Positions 17,050 to 30,379 of a stretch of DNA of 64,000 nt are shown piece after piece. Within the stretch, counting starts at the first letter, position 1, and every line of letters begins with the position of its first letter. The notes beneath the pieces were generated by a model. That model had not been told where the DNA came from and did not search any database. It worked only from the letters and a program-made list of their open reading frames with translations. Origin of the DNA: Hydrogenophaga sp. IBVHS2 (GTDB lineage: Bacteria > Pseudomonadota > Gammaproteobacteria > Burkholderiales > Burkholderiaceae_C); assembly GCF_002127215.1 (NCBI RefSeq), contig NZ_NFUT01000002.1, positions 892,876-956,875 of the forward strand. The letters are read 5' to 3'. Made by a program: the position numbers and the translations under genes.

Positions 17050-18549
17050 ATGAACCGCGAAATGTTGATGCTGATCGATGCGATCTCGCGTGAGAAGAAC
17101 GTCGAGCGCGATATCGTCATGGGCGCTGTGGAACAGGCCCTGGCCTCGGCCACCAAGAAGCTCTACAAGGGCGAGGTCGACATCCGTGTGGCCATGGATC
17201 CGGACACCGGCGCCTATGAGACCTTCCGCCGCTGGCTGGTCGTGCCCGATTCGGCCGGCCTGCAGAACCCCGACGCCGAAGAACTGCTCTCCGATGCCCG
17301 CGAGGAGATCGCCGACATCGAGGAAGGCGACTACATCGAGAAGCCGGTGGAGAGCGTGCCGATCGGCCGCATCGGTGCCATGGCCGCCAAGCAGGTGATC
17401 CTGCAGAAGATCCGCGACGCCGAGCGCGAGATGCTGCTCAACGATTTCATGTCGCGCGGCGACAAGATCTTCGTGGGCACCGTCAAGCGCATGGACAAGG
17501 GTGACCTGATCGTCGAGAGCGGTCGCGTCGAAGGCCGGCTGCGCCGCGGCGAGATGATCCCGAAGGAAAACTTCCGGACCGGCGACCGTGTGCGCGCCAT
17601 GATCATGGAGGTCGACCTGACCCTGCGCGGCGCCCCCATCCTGCTGTCGCGCTCGGCCCCCGAGTTCATGATCGAGCTGTTCCGCCAGGAAGTGCCCGAG
17701 ATCGAGCAGGGCCTGCTGGAAATCAAGAAGTGCGCCCGTGACCCCGGCTCGCGCGCCAAGATCGCGGTGCAGAGCAACGACCGCCGCATCGACCCGATCG
17801 GCACCTGCGTGGGCGTGCGCGGCTCCCGCGTCAATGCCGTGACCAACGAGCTCGCCGGCGAGCGCGTGGACATCGTGCTGTGGTCCGACGATCCGGCCCA
17901 GTTCGTCATCGGTGCCCTGGCCCCGGCCAACGTGGTGTCCATCGTGGTGGACGAGGAGCGTCACGCCATGGACGTGGTGGTGGACGAGGAAAACCTGGCC
18001 ATCGCCATCGGCCGTGGCGGCCAGAACGTGCGCCTCGCGTCCGACCTCACCGGCTGGCGCATCAACATCATGACCGCCGACGAGTCGGCCCAGAAACAGG
18101 CCGAAGAGGCCGACGGCATCCGCAAGGTCTTCATGGCCAAGCTGGATGTGGACCAGGAGATTGCCGACATCCTGATCGAAGAAGGTTTCACCAGTCTCGA
18201 AGAAGTGGCCTATGTGCCGCTGCAGGAAATGCTGGAGATCGAGTCCTTCGACGAAGACACGGTGAACGAACTGCGCACCCGCGCCAAGGATGCCTTGCTC
18301 ACCATGGAAATCGCCCGCGAAGAAAGCGTGGAAGAAGTCTCGCAAGATTTGCGCGACCTCGAAGGCGTGACCCAGGAGCTGATCGCCAAGCTGGCCGATG
18401 CAGGCATACACACCCGCGACGAGCTGGCCGACCTGGCCACCGACGAGCTCACCGACATCACCGGCCAGACGCCGGAAGAGGCCACTGCCCTGATCATGCA
18501 GGCGCGCGCGCACTGGTTCGCCGGTGACGAAGCGTCCTCGGCATCCTGA
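17050..18549 (+). CDS. nusA: Transcription termination/antitermination factor NusA
   Basis: RNA polymerase-associated factor controlling pausing, termination and antitermination (499 aa). The N-terminal polymerase-binding domain ([20 protein letters not shown]) is followed by an S1 domain (about 135-200, [20 protein letters not shown]), two KH domains ([18 protein letters not shown] and [19 protein letters not shown]) and two C-terminal helical repeats ([18 protein letters not shown] and a later [19 protein letters not shown]). This is the full long form found in gamma/betaproteobacteria. It lies 51 bases after rimP. Confidence 0.97.
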   Translation: MNREMLMLIDAISREKNVERDIVMGAVEQALASATKKLYKGEVDIRVAMDPDTGAYETFRRWLVVPDSAGLQNPDAEELLSDAREEIADIEEGDYIEKPVESVPIGRIGAMAAKQVILQKIRDAEREMLLNDFMSRGDKIFVGTVKRMDKGDLIVESGRVEGRLRRGEMIPKENFRTGDRVRAMIMEVDLTLRGAPILLSRSAPEFMIELFRQEVPEIEQGLLEIKKCARDPGSRAKIAVQSNDRRIDPIGTCVGVRGSRVNAVTNELAGERVDIVLWSDDPAQFVIGALAPANVVSIVVDEERHAMDVVVDEENLAIAIGRGGQNVRLASDLTGWRINIMTADESAQKQAEEADGIRKVFMAKLDVDQEIADILIEEGFTSLEEVAYVPLQEMLEIESFDEDTVNELRTRAKDALLTMEIAREESVEEVSQDLRDLEGVTQELIAKLADAGIHTRDELADLATDELTDITGQTPEEATALIMQARAHWFAGDEASSAS

Positions 18550-18578
18550 GCAGCGGAGGCCCACGGAGCAAAGAACCC

Positions 18579-21431
18579 ATGACAAGTACCACCGTCGCCG
18601 AGCTGGCTGCCGAACTGAACAAACCGACCACCCTGCTGCTGGAGCAACTCTCCGCAGCCGGTGTGCCCAAATCCGCCGGATCGGACCCCGTGACCGAATC
18701 CGACAAGCAGATGCTGCTGAACCACCTCAAGGCCGCCCACGGCACGGCGGGCGGTGAGCGCAAGAAGATCACCCTGGTCAAGAAGTCGACCTCCGAGATC
18801 AAGCAGGCCGATGCCACCGGCCGCGCCCGCACCATCCAGGTAGAGGTCCGCAAGAAGCGCACCTTCATCAAGCGCGACGACGAGGTGGCCGTGCCGGAGG
18901 CACAGGCCGCTGCCGAGCCGCAGGCCCCGGCTGCACCGGTGATCGACCATGAGGAACTGGCCCGCCGCGAAGAGGAAGCCCGCCGTCAGGCCGAGCTGAT
19001 CCGCCGCCAGGAAGAGGAACTCGCCGCCAAGCGCCAGCAGCGCGAGGCCGAAGAGGCCCGTGCCGCCGAGGCCGCCCGACTGGAAGCCGAGGCTGCCGCG
19101 GCCGCCGAGGCCGAACGGGCCCGCCAGGCGGCCGAGAAACCCGCCGCCGTGGCCGCCCCGGCCCCGGCCGCCGCGCCCGCGGTCGACCAGAAGGCGGTCG
19201 ATGCCAAGGCCGAGGCCGTCCGGGCCGAAGCCGCCCGCGTGGCCGAAGCCAAGAAAGCCGAGGACCTGCGCGCCCAGGAGCTGATGGAACGTCGCCGCAA
19301 GGCCGAGGCCGAAGCGGCCAGCATCCGCGCCATGATGGCCACCCCGGCCAAGACCCTGGTGGCCAAGAAGCCCGAGCCGGCCCCCGATGCCAAGGCTGGC
19401 ATCAAGGGCACGCTGCACAAGCCGGCCGGCACGCCTGTCAAGGCACCTGCCGGCGCTGCGGCCCCGGCCGCCGGCGTGGCGGGCAAGAAAGAGGTCAAGT
19501 CGGAGAACCTGTCCTCCACCTGGAAGGACGACGCGGCCAAGAAGAAGGAAATCAAGACCCGTGGCGACACCACGGCCGGCCGCTCCAACTGGCGCGGTGG
19601 TCCCAAGGGCCGCCGCAACGACCGCGATTCCCGCGACGGCGGCCAGAGCAACTTCCAGGCCCCGACCGAGTTCAAGGTCATCGAGGTGCATGTGCCCGAG
19701 ACCATCACGGTCGCCGAGCTGGCCCACAAGATGAGCCTGAAGTCGTCCGAGGTCATCAAGCAGCTGATGAAGCTGGGCCAGATGGTCACCATCAACCAGC
19801 CGCTGGACCAGGACACCGCCATGATCGTGGTGGAGGAACTGGGCCACAAGGCGGTGGTGGCGGCACTGGACGATCCGGAAGCCTTCACCGACGAGGAATC
19901 GGCAATGCAGTCGGCCGAAGCCCTGCCGCGCGCCCCTGTGGTCACCGTGATGGGTCACGTCGACCACGGCAAGACCTCGCTGCTGGACTACATCCGTCGC
20001 ACCAAGGTGGCGGCCGGCGAGGCCGGCGGCATCACGCAGCACATCGGCGCCTACCACGTGGACACCCCGCGCGGCACGGTCACCTTCCTCGACACCCCCG
20101 GCCACGAGGCGTTCACCGCCATGCGGGCCCGAGGTGCGCAGGCCACCGACATCGTCATCCTGGTGTGTGCCGCCGACGACGGCGTCATGCCGCAGACCAA
20201 GGAAGCCGTGAAGCACGCCAAGGCGGCCGGCGTTCCCATCGTGGTGGCCATGACCAAGGCCGACAAGCCCGAAGCCAACATCGACCGCGTCAAGTCGGAG
20301 CTGGTGGCCGAAGAGGTGGTGCCGGAAGAATTCGGCGGCGATTCGCCCTTCGTGGCCGTCTCGGCCAAGACCGGTCTGGGCATCGACGCACTGCTCGAGC
20401 AGGTGCTGCTGCAGGCCGAGGTGCTGGAGCTCAAGGCCCCGGTGGAAGCCATGGCCAAGGGTCTGGTGATCGAAGCCCGCCTCGACAAGGGCCGTGGTGC
20501 CGTGGCCACCGTGCTGGTGCAGTCCGGCACGCTCAAGGTCGGCGACGTGGTGCTGGCAGGCCAGACCTCCGGCCGCGTGCGCGCCATGCTGGACGAGAAC
20601 GGCAAGCCGGCCAAGGAAGCCGGCCCGTCGATCCCGGTGGAGATCCAGGGTCTGTCGGAAGTGCCGCAGGCCGGCGACGAGTTCATGGTCATGGCCGACG
20701 AGCGCCGTGCCCGCGAGATCGCCACCTATCGCGCCGGCAAGTTCCGCAACACCAAGCTGGCCAAGCAGCAGGCTGCCAAGCTGGAGAACATGTTTGCCGA
20801 CATGACCGCCGGCGAGGTCAAGACGCTGCCCATCATCCTCAAGGCCGATGTGCAGGGTTCGCAGGAAGCGCTGGCCGCGTCGCTGCTCAAGCTCTCGACC
20901 GACGAGGTCAAGGTGCAGCTGGTGTATGCCGGCGTGGGCGGCATCAGCGAATCGGACATCAACCTGGCCATTGCGGCCGGTGCCATCGTGATCGGCTTCA
21001 ACGTGCGTGCCGATGCCGGCGCCCGCAAGCTGGCCGAGGGCAACGAGATCGATCTGCGCTACTACAACATCATTTACGACGCGGTGGACGAGCTCAAGGC
21101 CGCCATGTCGGGCATGCTGGCGCCGGAGAAGCGGGAAGAGGTCATCGGCACCGCCGAGATCCGCACCGTGTTCGTGGCCTCCAAGATCGGTACCGTGGCA
21201 GGCTGCATGGTCACCAACGGCATGGTCACGCGGTCTGCGCACTTCCGCCTGCTGCGCGACAACGTGGTGGTCTACACCGGCGAGCTCGAGTCCCTCAAGC
21301 GCCTCAAGGACGATGTCCGCGAGGTCAAGGAAGGCTTCGAGTGCGGTATCAAGCTGCGCAACTACAACGACATCAAAGAGGGCGACCAGCTCGAGTTCTT
21401 TGAGGTCAAGGAAGTGGCGCGCACGCTGTAA
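18579..21431 (+). CDS. infB: Translation initiation factor IF-2
   Basis: GTPase that brings initiator fMet-tRNA to the 30S subunit (950 aa). Residues 1-55 are an IF2_N domain ([20 protein letters not shown]), then a long charged linker rich in Ala, Glu and Arg (about 110-260), probably a coiled coil, then a second IF2_N-like unit ([20 protein letters not shown]) at about 375-425. The G domain starts at about residue 455: G1 GHVDHGKT (459-466), G3 DTPGHEAF, G4 TKADKP. The C-terminal domains II-IV are complete. The linker accounts for its larger size than E. coli IF-2. Confidence 0.97.
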   Translation: MTSTTVAELAAELNKPTTLLLEQLSAAGVPKSAGSDPVTESDKQMLLNHLKAAHGTAGGERKKITLVKKSTSEIKQADATGRARTIQVEVRKKRTFIKRDDEVAVPEAQAAAEPQAPAAPVIDHEELARREEEARRQAELIRRQEEELAAKRQQREAEEARAAEAARLEAEAAAAAEAERARQAAEKPAAVAAPAPAAAPAVDQKAVDAKAEAVRAEAARVAEAKKAEDLRAQELMERRRKAEAEAASIRAMMATPAKTLVAKKPEPAPDAKAGIKGTLHKPAGTPVKAPAGAAAPAAGVAGKKEVKSENLSSTWKDDAAKKKEIKTRGDTTAGRSNWRGGPKGRRNDRDSRDGGQSNFQAPTEFKVIEVHVPETITVAELAHKMSLKSSEVIKQLMKLGQMVTINQPLDQDTAMIVVEELGHKAVVAALDDPEAFTDEESAMQSAEALPRAPVVTVMGHVDHGKTSLLDYIRRTKVAAGEAGGITQHIGAYHVDTPRGTVTFLDTPGHEAFTAMRARGAQATDIVILVCAADDGVMPQTKEAVKHAKAAGVPIVVAMTKADKPEANIDRVKSELVAEEVVPEEFGGDSPFVAVSAKTGLGIDALLEQVLLQAEVLELKAPVEAMAKGLVIEARLDKGRGAVATVLVQSGTLKVGDVVLAGQTSGRVRAMLDENGKPAKEAGPSIPVEIQGLSEVPQAGDEFMVMADERRAREIATYRAGKFRNTKLAKQQAAKLENMFADMTAGEVKTLPIILKADVQGSQEALAASLLKLSTDEVKVQLVYAGVGGISESDINLAIAAGAIVIGFNVRADAGARKLAEGNEIDLRYYNIIYDAVDELKAAMSGMLAPEKREEVIGTAEIRTVFVASKIGTVAGCMVTNGMVTRSAHFRLLRDNVVVYTGELESLKRLKDDVREVKEGFECGIKLRNYNDIKEGDQLEFFEVKEVARTL

Positions 21432-21439
21432 GGTCACCC

Positions 21440-21814
21440 ATGCCCCGCAAAGCGTCCTCCGTGCCCAACCGCGGCTTCCGCGTGGCCGACCAGATCCAGC
21501 GCGATCTGGCCGAGCTGATCGCGCGCGAGCTCAAGGATCCTCGCGTGGGCATGGTCACCATCAACGCGGTCGAGGTCACGCCCGACTACGCCCACGCCAA
21601 GGTGTTCTTCAGCCTGCTCACCGGCGAGCCGGAGGAAACCCTGGCCGGGCTCAATGCCGCGGCGGGCTTCCTGCGCAACGGCCTGTTCAAGCGCCTGCAC
21701 ATCCACACCGTGCCCACGCTGCACTTCGTGTTCGACCGCACCACCGAGCGCGCGGCCGACATGAACGCCTTGATCTCCAAGGCCGTTGCATCGCGTTCCA
21801 AGAACGAGGAATGA
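21440..21814 (+). CDS. rbfA: Ribosome-binding factor A
   Basis: A 124-aa KH-fold factor that matures the 16S 5' helix of the 30S subunit and assists cold growth in E. coli. Family motifs are [22 protein letters not shown] near the N-terminus (two overlapping parts) and [15 protein letters not shown], then [15 protein letters not shown] near the C-terminus. It begins 8 bases after infB, and its stop overlaps the truB start (ATGA at 21811-21814). Confidence 0.95.
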   Translation: MPRKASSVPNRGFRVADQIQRDLAELIARELKDPRVGMVTINAVEVTPDYAHAKVFFSLLTGEPEETLAGLNAAAGFLRNGLFKRLHIHTVPTLHFVFDRTTERAADMNALISKAVASRSKNEE

Positions 21815-22787
21815 CCATGCAGCGCCACAGCACACGGGTGCAGCGGCGCCCTGTGCATGGGGTGCTGTTGCTCGACAAACCGCTGGGACTCTCCAGCAAC
21901 CAGGCCTTGCAGAAGGCCAAGTGGCTGCTGCGCGCCGAAAAGGCGGGCCACACCGGCACGCTCGATCCGCTGGCCACCGGTGTGCTGCCGCTGTGCTTCG
22001 GTGCGGCCACCAAGTTCAGCCAGCTGCACCTGGACGCCGACAAGACCTACGAGACCGTGGTCCGTCTGGGCATCACCACCACCACGGCGGATGCCGAGGG
22101 TGAGGTGGTCGACATCCGGCCGGTGACCTGCACGCCCGGTCAGGTGGTGGAGGTGCTGGACCGGTTCATGGGTGCGATCGAGCAGGTCCCGCCCATGCAC
22201 AGCGCCCTCAAGAAGGACGGCAGGCCGCTGTACGAATACGCCCGCGACGGGCAGACGGTGGAACGTGCGCCCCGCCAGGTCGTGATCCACGACATCGAAC
22301 TGCTCGACCTGCAGCTCGCCGGCGATGCGCCGAGCCTGCGCCTGCGGGTGTGCTGCAGCAAGGGCACCTACATCCGAACCCTGGGCGAGGACATCGGTGC
22401 TGCCCTGGGCTGCGGCGGGCATCTGAGCCTGCTGCGGCGCGTGGCCACCGGGCCGTTTCATGCGGCCCAGTGCACCACCCTGGCCGAACTCGAGAGCCTG
22501 TCCGAGACCGAGCGGTCGGCACGGCTGCAGCCGGTGCAGCGCCTGCTGCCGGGTCATGCCCGCGTCACCCTGGGCCACGAGGATGCAGGCCGGTTCCTCA
22601 GCGGTGTGCGCCGCCGGGGCGACTGGCCCGACCTGGCCCAGGTGGCCGTCTATGGCCCGCCGGCCGCCGATGGCAGCGAGGTGCTGCTGGGCAGCGCCCA
22701 TGTGCGCGGGGGAGAACTCATACCGGGGCGCTTGCTGAGCCCCATCGAAATCCAGCAGATCCAGGAAACCTCACCGGAACCCACACC

Positions 22788-22791
<4 letters not shown>
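21811..22791 (+). CDS. truB: tRNA pseudouridine(55) synthase
   Basis: Makes the universal pseudouridine 55 in the tRNA T-arm (326 aa). The motif [16 protein letters not shown] contains the catalytic Asp; [10 protein letters not shown] and [19 protein letters not shown] are further TruB signatures. The start at 21811 overlaps the rbfA stop; a second ATG two codons later is possible. The C-terminal region includes a PUA-like tail. Its stop overlaps the typA start by 4 bases. Confidence 0.96.
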
Positions 22792-24610
<1,819 letters not shown>

Positions 24611-24614
<4 letters not shown>

Positions 24615-25597
24615 AGCTCAGCCACACCCGGGCCGTCTTTCTGATGGTGGTGGTGACCCTGCTGTGGTCCACCGCCGGGGTGGTGTCGCGCCAGCTGGAA
24701 TCGGCGGCGCGTTTCGAGGTGACGTTCTGGCGCAGCGCCTTCACGGCGCTGTCGCTGCTGGTGCTGTTGCCGCTGTGGCGCCGCGCCACGCCCGCACCGG
24801 CAGACGCCACCGAGCGGTCTCCGCTGGGCCGCTGGCTGCACCGCCACTGGGGCCTGCTGCCGGAGTCGCCCGCGTTCTGGATCAGCGGCGTGTGCTGGAG
24901 CGTGATGTTCACCGCCTTCATGCTGGCGCTGACCTTCACCACCGTGGCCAACGTGCTCGTCATCATGGCGCTGGGTCCGCTGTTCACCGCGCTGCTCGCG
25001 CGGCTGGTCATCCGCCAGCCACTGCCCTGGCGCACCTGGGGGGCCATCGTGGCGGCCGGCGCCGGCATCGTCTACATGTACGGCACCCAGTTCCTGGCGG
25101 CCTTCGACGATGCGTCCATCGACACCGCCTCGCTGGTCATCGGCTCGCTCGCGTCGCTGTGCGTGCCGGTGGCCGGAGCGATCAACTGGACCGTGGTCCA
25201 GCGCAGCCGCAGCCAGGGGGCGTCCATCGACCTGGTGCCCTCGGTCCTGCTGGGCGCAGTGATATCGAGCCTGTTCACGCTGCCGCTGGCGGTGCCTTTC
25301 CAGGCCACGGCATCGGACATGGCCTGGCTGGGACTGCTGGGTCTGACCCAGCTGGCCATCCCGTGCGTCCTGTCGGTGGTATGCGCCCGGGTGCTGAAGG
25401 CACCGGAGGTGTCGCTGCTGGCGCTGCTGGAGGTCATCTTCGGCATCCTGCTGGCCTGGGTGGGTGCCGGCGAGGCACCGGGCCAGCCGGTGCTGCTGGG
25501 GGGTACATTGGTGATCGGCGCCCTGGTTCTCAACGAGCTGCTGGGCTGGCGGGCGCGCGTTGCCATGCCCCGCATCCAGTCGCTGGACGGGCACTGA
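24611..25597 (+). CDS. DMT superfamily (EamA) transporter
   Basis: Inner-membrane drug/metabolite transporter (328 aa) with about ten transmembrane segments in two EamA halves. The N-terminus TRAVFLMVVVTLLWSTAGVV and SAARFEVTFWRSAFTALSLL are typical; the second half contains QLAIPCVLSVVCARVLKAPEVSLLALLEVIFG in two parts. The substrate is unknown; metabolite or amino acid export is usual for the family. It starts inside the typA stop (ATGA), so it belongs to the translation operon, which is uncommon for such a gene. Confidence 0.9.
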
Positions 25598-25625
25598 CCC
25601 GGCCGGCCTATTTCACGGAGTCTGC

Positions 25626-26720
25626 ATGTCGAATACCGAACAATGGGTGGTCGCTGAAATCCAGGGCCGGGTGGGGTGCCTCACGCTGAACCGGCCGAGG
25701 GCCCTGAACGCGCTCTCGCTGTCGATGGTGAGAGATCTGACGGCCGCCTTGCTGGCCTGGCGCGACGACCCGGCCGTGCTGGCCGTGGCCATCCGGGGCA
25801 CCGGGAAGGAAGGGCCGTTCGGCAGTTTCTGCGCCGGTGGCGACATCCGCTTCTTCCACCAGGCCGCGCTGGCCGGCAACCCCGAACTGGAAGACTTCTT
25901 CACCGAGGAATACGCGCTCAACCACCTGATCCACACCTACCCCAAGCCCTACATCGCCTTCATGGACGGCATCTGCATGGGCGGCGGCATGGGCATCAGC
26001 CAGGGGGCCAGCCTGCGGGTGGTGACCGAGCGCAGCAAGCTCGCCATGCCCGAGACCCACATCGGCCTGTTTCCGGACGTGGGCGGCGGCTATTTCCTGA
26101 GCCGCTGCGCCGGGCGTCTGGGTGAATACCTGGCGCTCACCGGGCGGATCCTGGCGGGCCCGGAGTCCATCGCGGCCGGTCTGGCCGACGGCTTCATCGA
26201 GTCCGGCCGCCTGGCCGGTTTGTGGGCCAGCCTGGCCACGACCCCGTTCGAGAACGGGGACGCCGTGGAGCGCTGGGTGGCCAGCCACCTGAACGCTCAG
26301 GTACCGGCGCCCACCTGGCCGGTGGCCGAGGTGGAACGGATCTTCGGCATGGGGGATGCCACCGCCATGGTGCTGGCCCTGGAAGCCACCGACAGCGACT
26401 GGGCCCGCAGCACGGCCGAGGTGCTGCGCCACCGTTCGCCGCTGATGCTGCATGTGGTGCTGGAGCAGATCCGCCGTGCCCGCGGCATGGGCCTGGCCGA
26501 CGACCTGCGCATGGAGCGCGACATGGTGCGCCGCTGCTTCCATCTGCGCCCGGGCGCGGCGAGCGAGACCGTGGAGGGCATCCGGGCCCTGGCCGTCGAC
26601 AAGGACCATGCGCCGAAATGGCATCCGGCCCGGGTGGAGGAGGTGGCTGCAGCCGATGTGGCGGCCTTCTTCGCCTCGCCCTGGCCGGCGTCGGCGCATC
26701 CGCTGCGCCACCTGGGCTGA
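25626..26720 (+). CDS. Enoyl-CoA hydratase/isomerase family protein, 3-hydroxyisobutyryl-CoA hydrolase type
   Basis: Crotonase-fold protein (364 aa) matching the HIBYL-CoA hydrolase group, which acts in valine breakdown by releasing 3-hydroxyisobutyrate from its CoA ester. Typical motifs are TLNRPRALNALSLSMV, CAGGDIRFF (oxyanion region), MDGICMGGGMGISQGA and MPETHIGLFPDVGGGYFLSR (catalytic Glu/Asp region). The length agrees with this subgroup and exceeds that of simple hydratases (about 260 aa). The ATG at 25626 was chosen because homology begins there. It follows the DMT transporter by 28 bases. Confidence 0.88.
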   Translation: MSNTEQWVVAEIQGRVGCLTLNRPRALNALSLSMVRDLTAALLAWRDDPAVLAVAIRGTGKEGPFGSFCAGGDIRFFHQAALAGNPELEDFFTEEYALNHLIHTYPKPYIAFMDGICMGGGMGISQGASLRVVTERSKLAMPETHIGLFPDVGGGYFLSRCAGRLGEYLALTGRILAGPESIAAGLADGFIESGRLAGLWASLATTPFENGDAVERWVASHLNAQVPAPTWPVAEVERIFGMGDATAMVLALEATDSDWARSTAEVLRHRSPLMLHVVLEQIRRARGMGLADDLRMERDMVRRCFHLRPGAASETVEGIRALAVDKDHAPKWHPARVEEVAAADVAAFFASPWPASAHPLRHLG

Positions 26721-26736
26721 CCCGACCGGGGCGGGT

Positions 26737-27243
26737 TCAGCGGTTGCGGGACTTCATGGCCCGCTCGACCTCGCGCTTGCCTTCGCGTTCCTTGATGGTG
26801 TCGCGCTTGTCGTGCTCGGCCTTGCCCTTGGCCAGCGCCACCTCGCACTTCACCTTGCCGGCCTTCCAGTGCAGGTTCAGGGGCACCAGAGTGTGGCCCT
26901 TCTGCTCCACCTTGCCGACGAGCCGGCGGATCTGGTCCTTGTGCAGCAGCAGCTTCTTGGTGCGTGCCGAGTCGGCCGACACATGGGTGCTGGCGGTGCG
27001 CAGCGGGTTGATCAGGCAGCCGATGAGGAACAGCTCGCCCTCGCGGATCAGCACGTAGCCATCGGTGAGCTGCACCTTGCCTTCGCGCAGGGCCTTGACC
27101 TCCCATCCCTGCAGCACCATGCCCGCCTCGAACCGCTCTTCGATGTGGTAGTTGAAGATCGCCTTCTTGTTGTCGGCGATGCGGCTGTCGGCCGGCTGGC
27201 GGGCCGCGCCTCTGGAGGCGGTCTTGGGGGAAGCTTGGGACAT
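26737..27243 (-). CDS. smpB: SsrA-binding protein
   Basis: Partner of tmRNA in trans-translation, rescuing stalled ribosomes (168 aa). Core motifs are [48 protein letters not shown] and the C-terminal basic tail [19 protein letters not shown], which reads the empty mRNA channel. About 15 extra N-terminal residues are Ala/Arg-rich. It is divergent from ratA, a strongly conserved proteobacterial arrangement. The tmRNA gene itself is not in this window. Confidence 0.96.
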   Translation of the reverse strand: MSQASPKTASRGAARQPADSRIADNKKAIFNYHIEERFEAGMVLQGWEVKALREGKVQLTDGYVLIREGELFLIGCLINPLRTASTHVSADSARTKKLLLHKDQIRRLVGKVEQKGHTLVPLNLHWKAGKVKCEVALAKGKAEHDKRDTIKEREGKREVERAMKSRNR

Positions 27244-27341
27244 GGGGATTCAGATGGGGGCGGAGTGCCGCCGGGGCAAGCCCCTAAAATTGCGGGTTCT
27301 GCCCCAGGACCACAAGGTTGTGGTCACTGGGTGCCGATTGT

Positions 27342-27788
27342 ATGAAAACCATCCACAAGTCCGTTCTGCTCTGGCACAGCGCGCAGGAAATGTTCGCCCT
27401 GGTGACCGATGTGCAGCACTATCCCCAGTTCCTGCCCTGGTGCGCCAGCGGCGAGGTGGTGGAGCAGTCGGCAGACGGCATGGTGGCACGGGTGGGCATG
27501 TCCATCAGCGGCATCCGCCAGAGCTTCACCACCCGCAACCAGCATGTGAGCGACCGCGAAGTACACATGCAGCTGGTCGACGGACCCTTTTCGCACCTGG
27601 ATGGCCGCTGGACCTTCACCCCGCTGGGGGACGGCAGCCAGCGCGCCTGCAAGGTGGAGTTCACCCTGACCTACGGATTCTCCAGCCAGGCGCTCTCGTC
27701 GGTGGTCGGCCCGGTGTTCGACCGCATCGCGGGCAATCTGGTCGACGCTTTCGTCAAGCGGGCCGACCAGGTCTACGGGGCGGCCTGA
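27342..27788 (+). CDS. ratA: RatA/COQ10-like START-domain protein
   Basis: A 148-aa lipid-binding-fold protein of the COQ10/START family. In E. coli RatA was described as a ribosome-association inhibitor, while eukaryotic COQ10 binds ubiquinone; the role here is therefore open between the two. Family motifs are VTDVQHYPQFLPWC near the N-terminus and LDGRWTFTPLGDGS later. The ATG at 27342 was selected because resemblance begins with MKTIHKSVLLWHSA. It is divergent from smpB (98-base gap) and followed by ratB after 5 bases. Confidence 0.9.
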   Translation: MKTIHKSVLLWHSAQEMFALVTDVQHYPQFLPWCASGEVVEQSADGMVARVGMSISGIRQSFTTRNQHVSDREVHMQLVDGPFSHLDGRWTFTPLGDGSQRACKVEFTLTYGFSSQALSSVVGPVFDRIAGNLVDAFVKRADQVYGAA

Positions 27789-27793
27789 GGCGC

Positions 27794-28126
27794 ATGGCCT
27801 TGCGCATCACGCTCCTGCACGCACCCGCGCCCCGCGTGGTGACCGAAACCCTGGTGGAACTGGCTGAAGGCGCCACCGTGGGGGACGCGCTGAAGGCCGC
27901 TCACCTGCTCGATGCAGCCGGCGCCTTGCCGGCAGGACGGTTCGTGGGGGTCTGGGGCCGCAAGGCCCGGCTGGATCAGCCCTTGGCCGATGGCGATCGG
28001 GTGGAGCTCGTGCGGGATCTGCGTGTGGACCCCAAGGTGGCCCGGCGAGAGCGGTTTGCCGGGCAGGGCGCCCGGGGCGCCGGGCTTTTCTCCCGCCGCC
28101 GGCCGGGCGCGAAATCAGGCTACTGA
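27794..28126 (+). CDS. ratB: RnfH/RatB family ubiquitin-like protein
   Basis: A 110-aa protein of the RnfH family with a beta-grasp fold, usually encoded next to ratA. Diagnostic segments are TVGDALKAAHLLDAAG and FVGVWGRKARLDQPLADGDRVELVR (two parts), ending with LRVDPKVARRERFA. Function is unknown despite a reported E. coli toxin-antitoxin label. The ATG at 27794 is 5 bases after the ratA stop. Confidence 0.88.
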   Translation: MALRITLLHAPAPRVVTETLVELAEGATVGDALKAAHLLDAAGALPAGRFVGVWGRKARLDQPLADGDRVELVRDLRVDPKVARRERFAGQGARGAGLFSRRRPGAKSGY

Positions 28127-28131
28127 GCGGG

Positions 28132-28686
28132 TCACTGGGCCGGCTTGGGCGCCGGACCGCACTCGGTGCGGATGGCATCGGCCACCCGGCGTTCCTCCAC
28201 CGCGCGCGCCGCGTCGTCCATGATCGACCGCTCGCCGCTGGGGCTGGTGGTGGCGATGCGCACACCGGAATCCAGGGTGGCCTTGGCGCTGCGGGCCCGC
28301 TCGCAGTTCTCGGCCCGCTGGCGTGCCGTGCGCTCTTCTTCGGCCTTCTTCTTGGCGGCTTCGGCGGCCTCGGCCTCGCGTTTGCGGGCTTCCAGGCGCG
28401 GATCGACCGCCTCCTTGGGGGCCCCGGCCTGCACGCCCGATGCCGGCGCCGCACCCGGAACGCCGGCCGCCGGCTGGGCGGCAACGGGTGCGACCAGGGG
28501 GGCCGCCCGGGTGGCGGCTGGGCGGGTGAGGATGTTCTTGTCGGGGGTGCCCGGGGGCGGGGCCGTGTCGCTGAACACCTTGCGGCCGGTGCTGTCGATC
28601 CACTGCCATTGGGCATGGGCAACAACCGTGAGGCAGGCGAGCGGCAGGGCCACGAGCAGGCGGGTCAGGGCAGCGGGTGTGTTCAT
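28132..28686 (-). CDS. DUF4124 domain-containing exported protein
   Basis: A 184-aa secreted or periplasmic protein. Residues 1-25 are a Sec signal (LLVALPLACLTVVAHA) followed by the DUF4124 core QWQWIDSTGRKVFSDTAPPPGTP, read in two parts, typical of proteobacterial envelope proteins of unknown role. The middle is Ala/Pro-rich, then a charged coiled coil (RLEARKREAEAAEAAKKKAEEE, two parts) and a C-terminal part with two Cys. It ends convergently 5 bases from ratB. The ATG at 28686 was selected for the signal peptide; it lies only 70 bases from the divergent guaB. Confidence 0.82.
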   Translation of the reverse strand: MNTPAALTRLLVALPLACLTVVAHAQWQWIDSTGRKVFSDTAPPPGTPDKNILTRPAATRAAPLVAPVAAQPAAGVPGAAPASGVQAGAPKEAVDPRLEARKREAEAAEAAKKKAEEERTARQRAENCERARSAKATLDSGVRIATTSPSGERSIMDDAARAVEERRVADAIRTECGPAPKPAQ

Positions 28687-28729
28687 CCAGCAAAGTGTAG
28701 CGCCGCCGGGCCGATCCGGAGGGGGCGAG

Positions 28730-28750
28730 TACAATCCGGTTTTTGGAGAT
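28730..28750 (+). promoter_or_regulatory. Candidate -10 and ribosome site of guaB
   Basis: TACAAT at 28730-28735 is a good -10 hexamer but no clear -35 is visible. TTGGAGAT at 28743-28750 supplies the ribosome site for the ATG at 28757. Confidence 0.4.
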
Positions 28751-28756
28751 TGACCC

Positions 28757-30226
<1,470 letters not shown>

Positions 30227-30228
30227 CC

Positions 30229-30299
30229 CCCCCGCGCCGCCTGCGGCGTCACCCCCCAGGGGGCGGCACCAGCGGCCCGGCGGAGCCGGTTCCGCGGTG
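30229..30299. repeat. Intergenic hairpin repeat, copy B
   Basis: About 71 bases between guaB and guaA resembling 11464-11538. Stems are GCCGC/GCGGC, CCCCC/GGGGG, and an outer CACC-GCGG/CCGCGGTG with bulged A around an inner CCGGC/GCCGG. Compared with copy A, T-A becomes C-G in the inner stem and A-T becomes G-C in the outer stem, with pairing kept. Confidence 0.65.
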
Positions 30300-30379
30300 C
30301 CCCTTGACGGGGTGGCCTCTCGCTCAACGGGTCGTCCTTCGTGGCGGCCTTTGTTTTTTTCTGAAGTCCAGCTACCGCC

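Noticed and set aside
15295..18585. 1096-codon minus-strand frame opposite rimP and nusA
   Set aside because: No family features; rimP and nusA are certain on the plus strand.
18930..19340. Repetitive-looking Ala/Glu/Arg codon region, considered as a DNA repeat
   Set aside because: It is the charged linker of IF-2, a coding low-complexity region and not a genomic repeat.
18210..21437. 1075-codon minus-strand frame opposite infB
   Set aside because: Gly/Leu/His-rich antisense shadow of infB.
27342..28126. RatA-RatB as a toxin-antitoxin system
   Set aside because: The label comes from E. coli work; neither protein has a classical toxin or antitoxin fold, and the smpB-linked location is conserved core.
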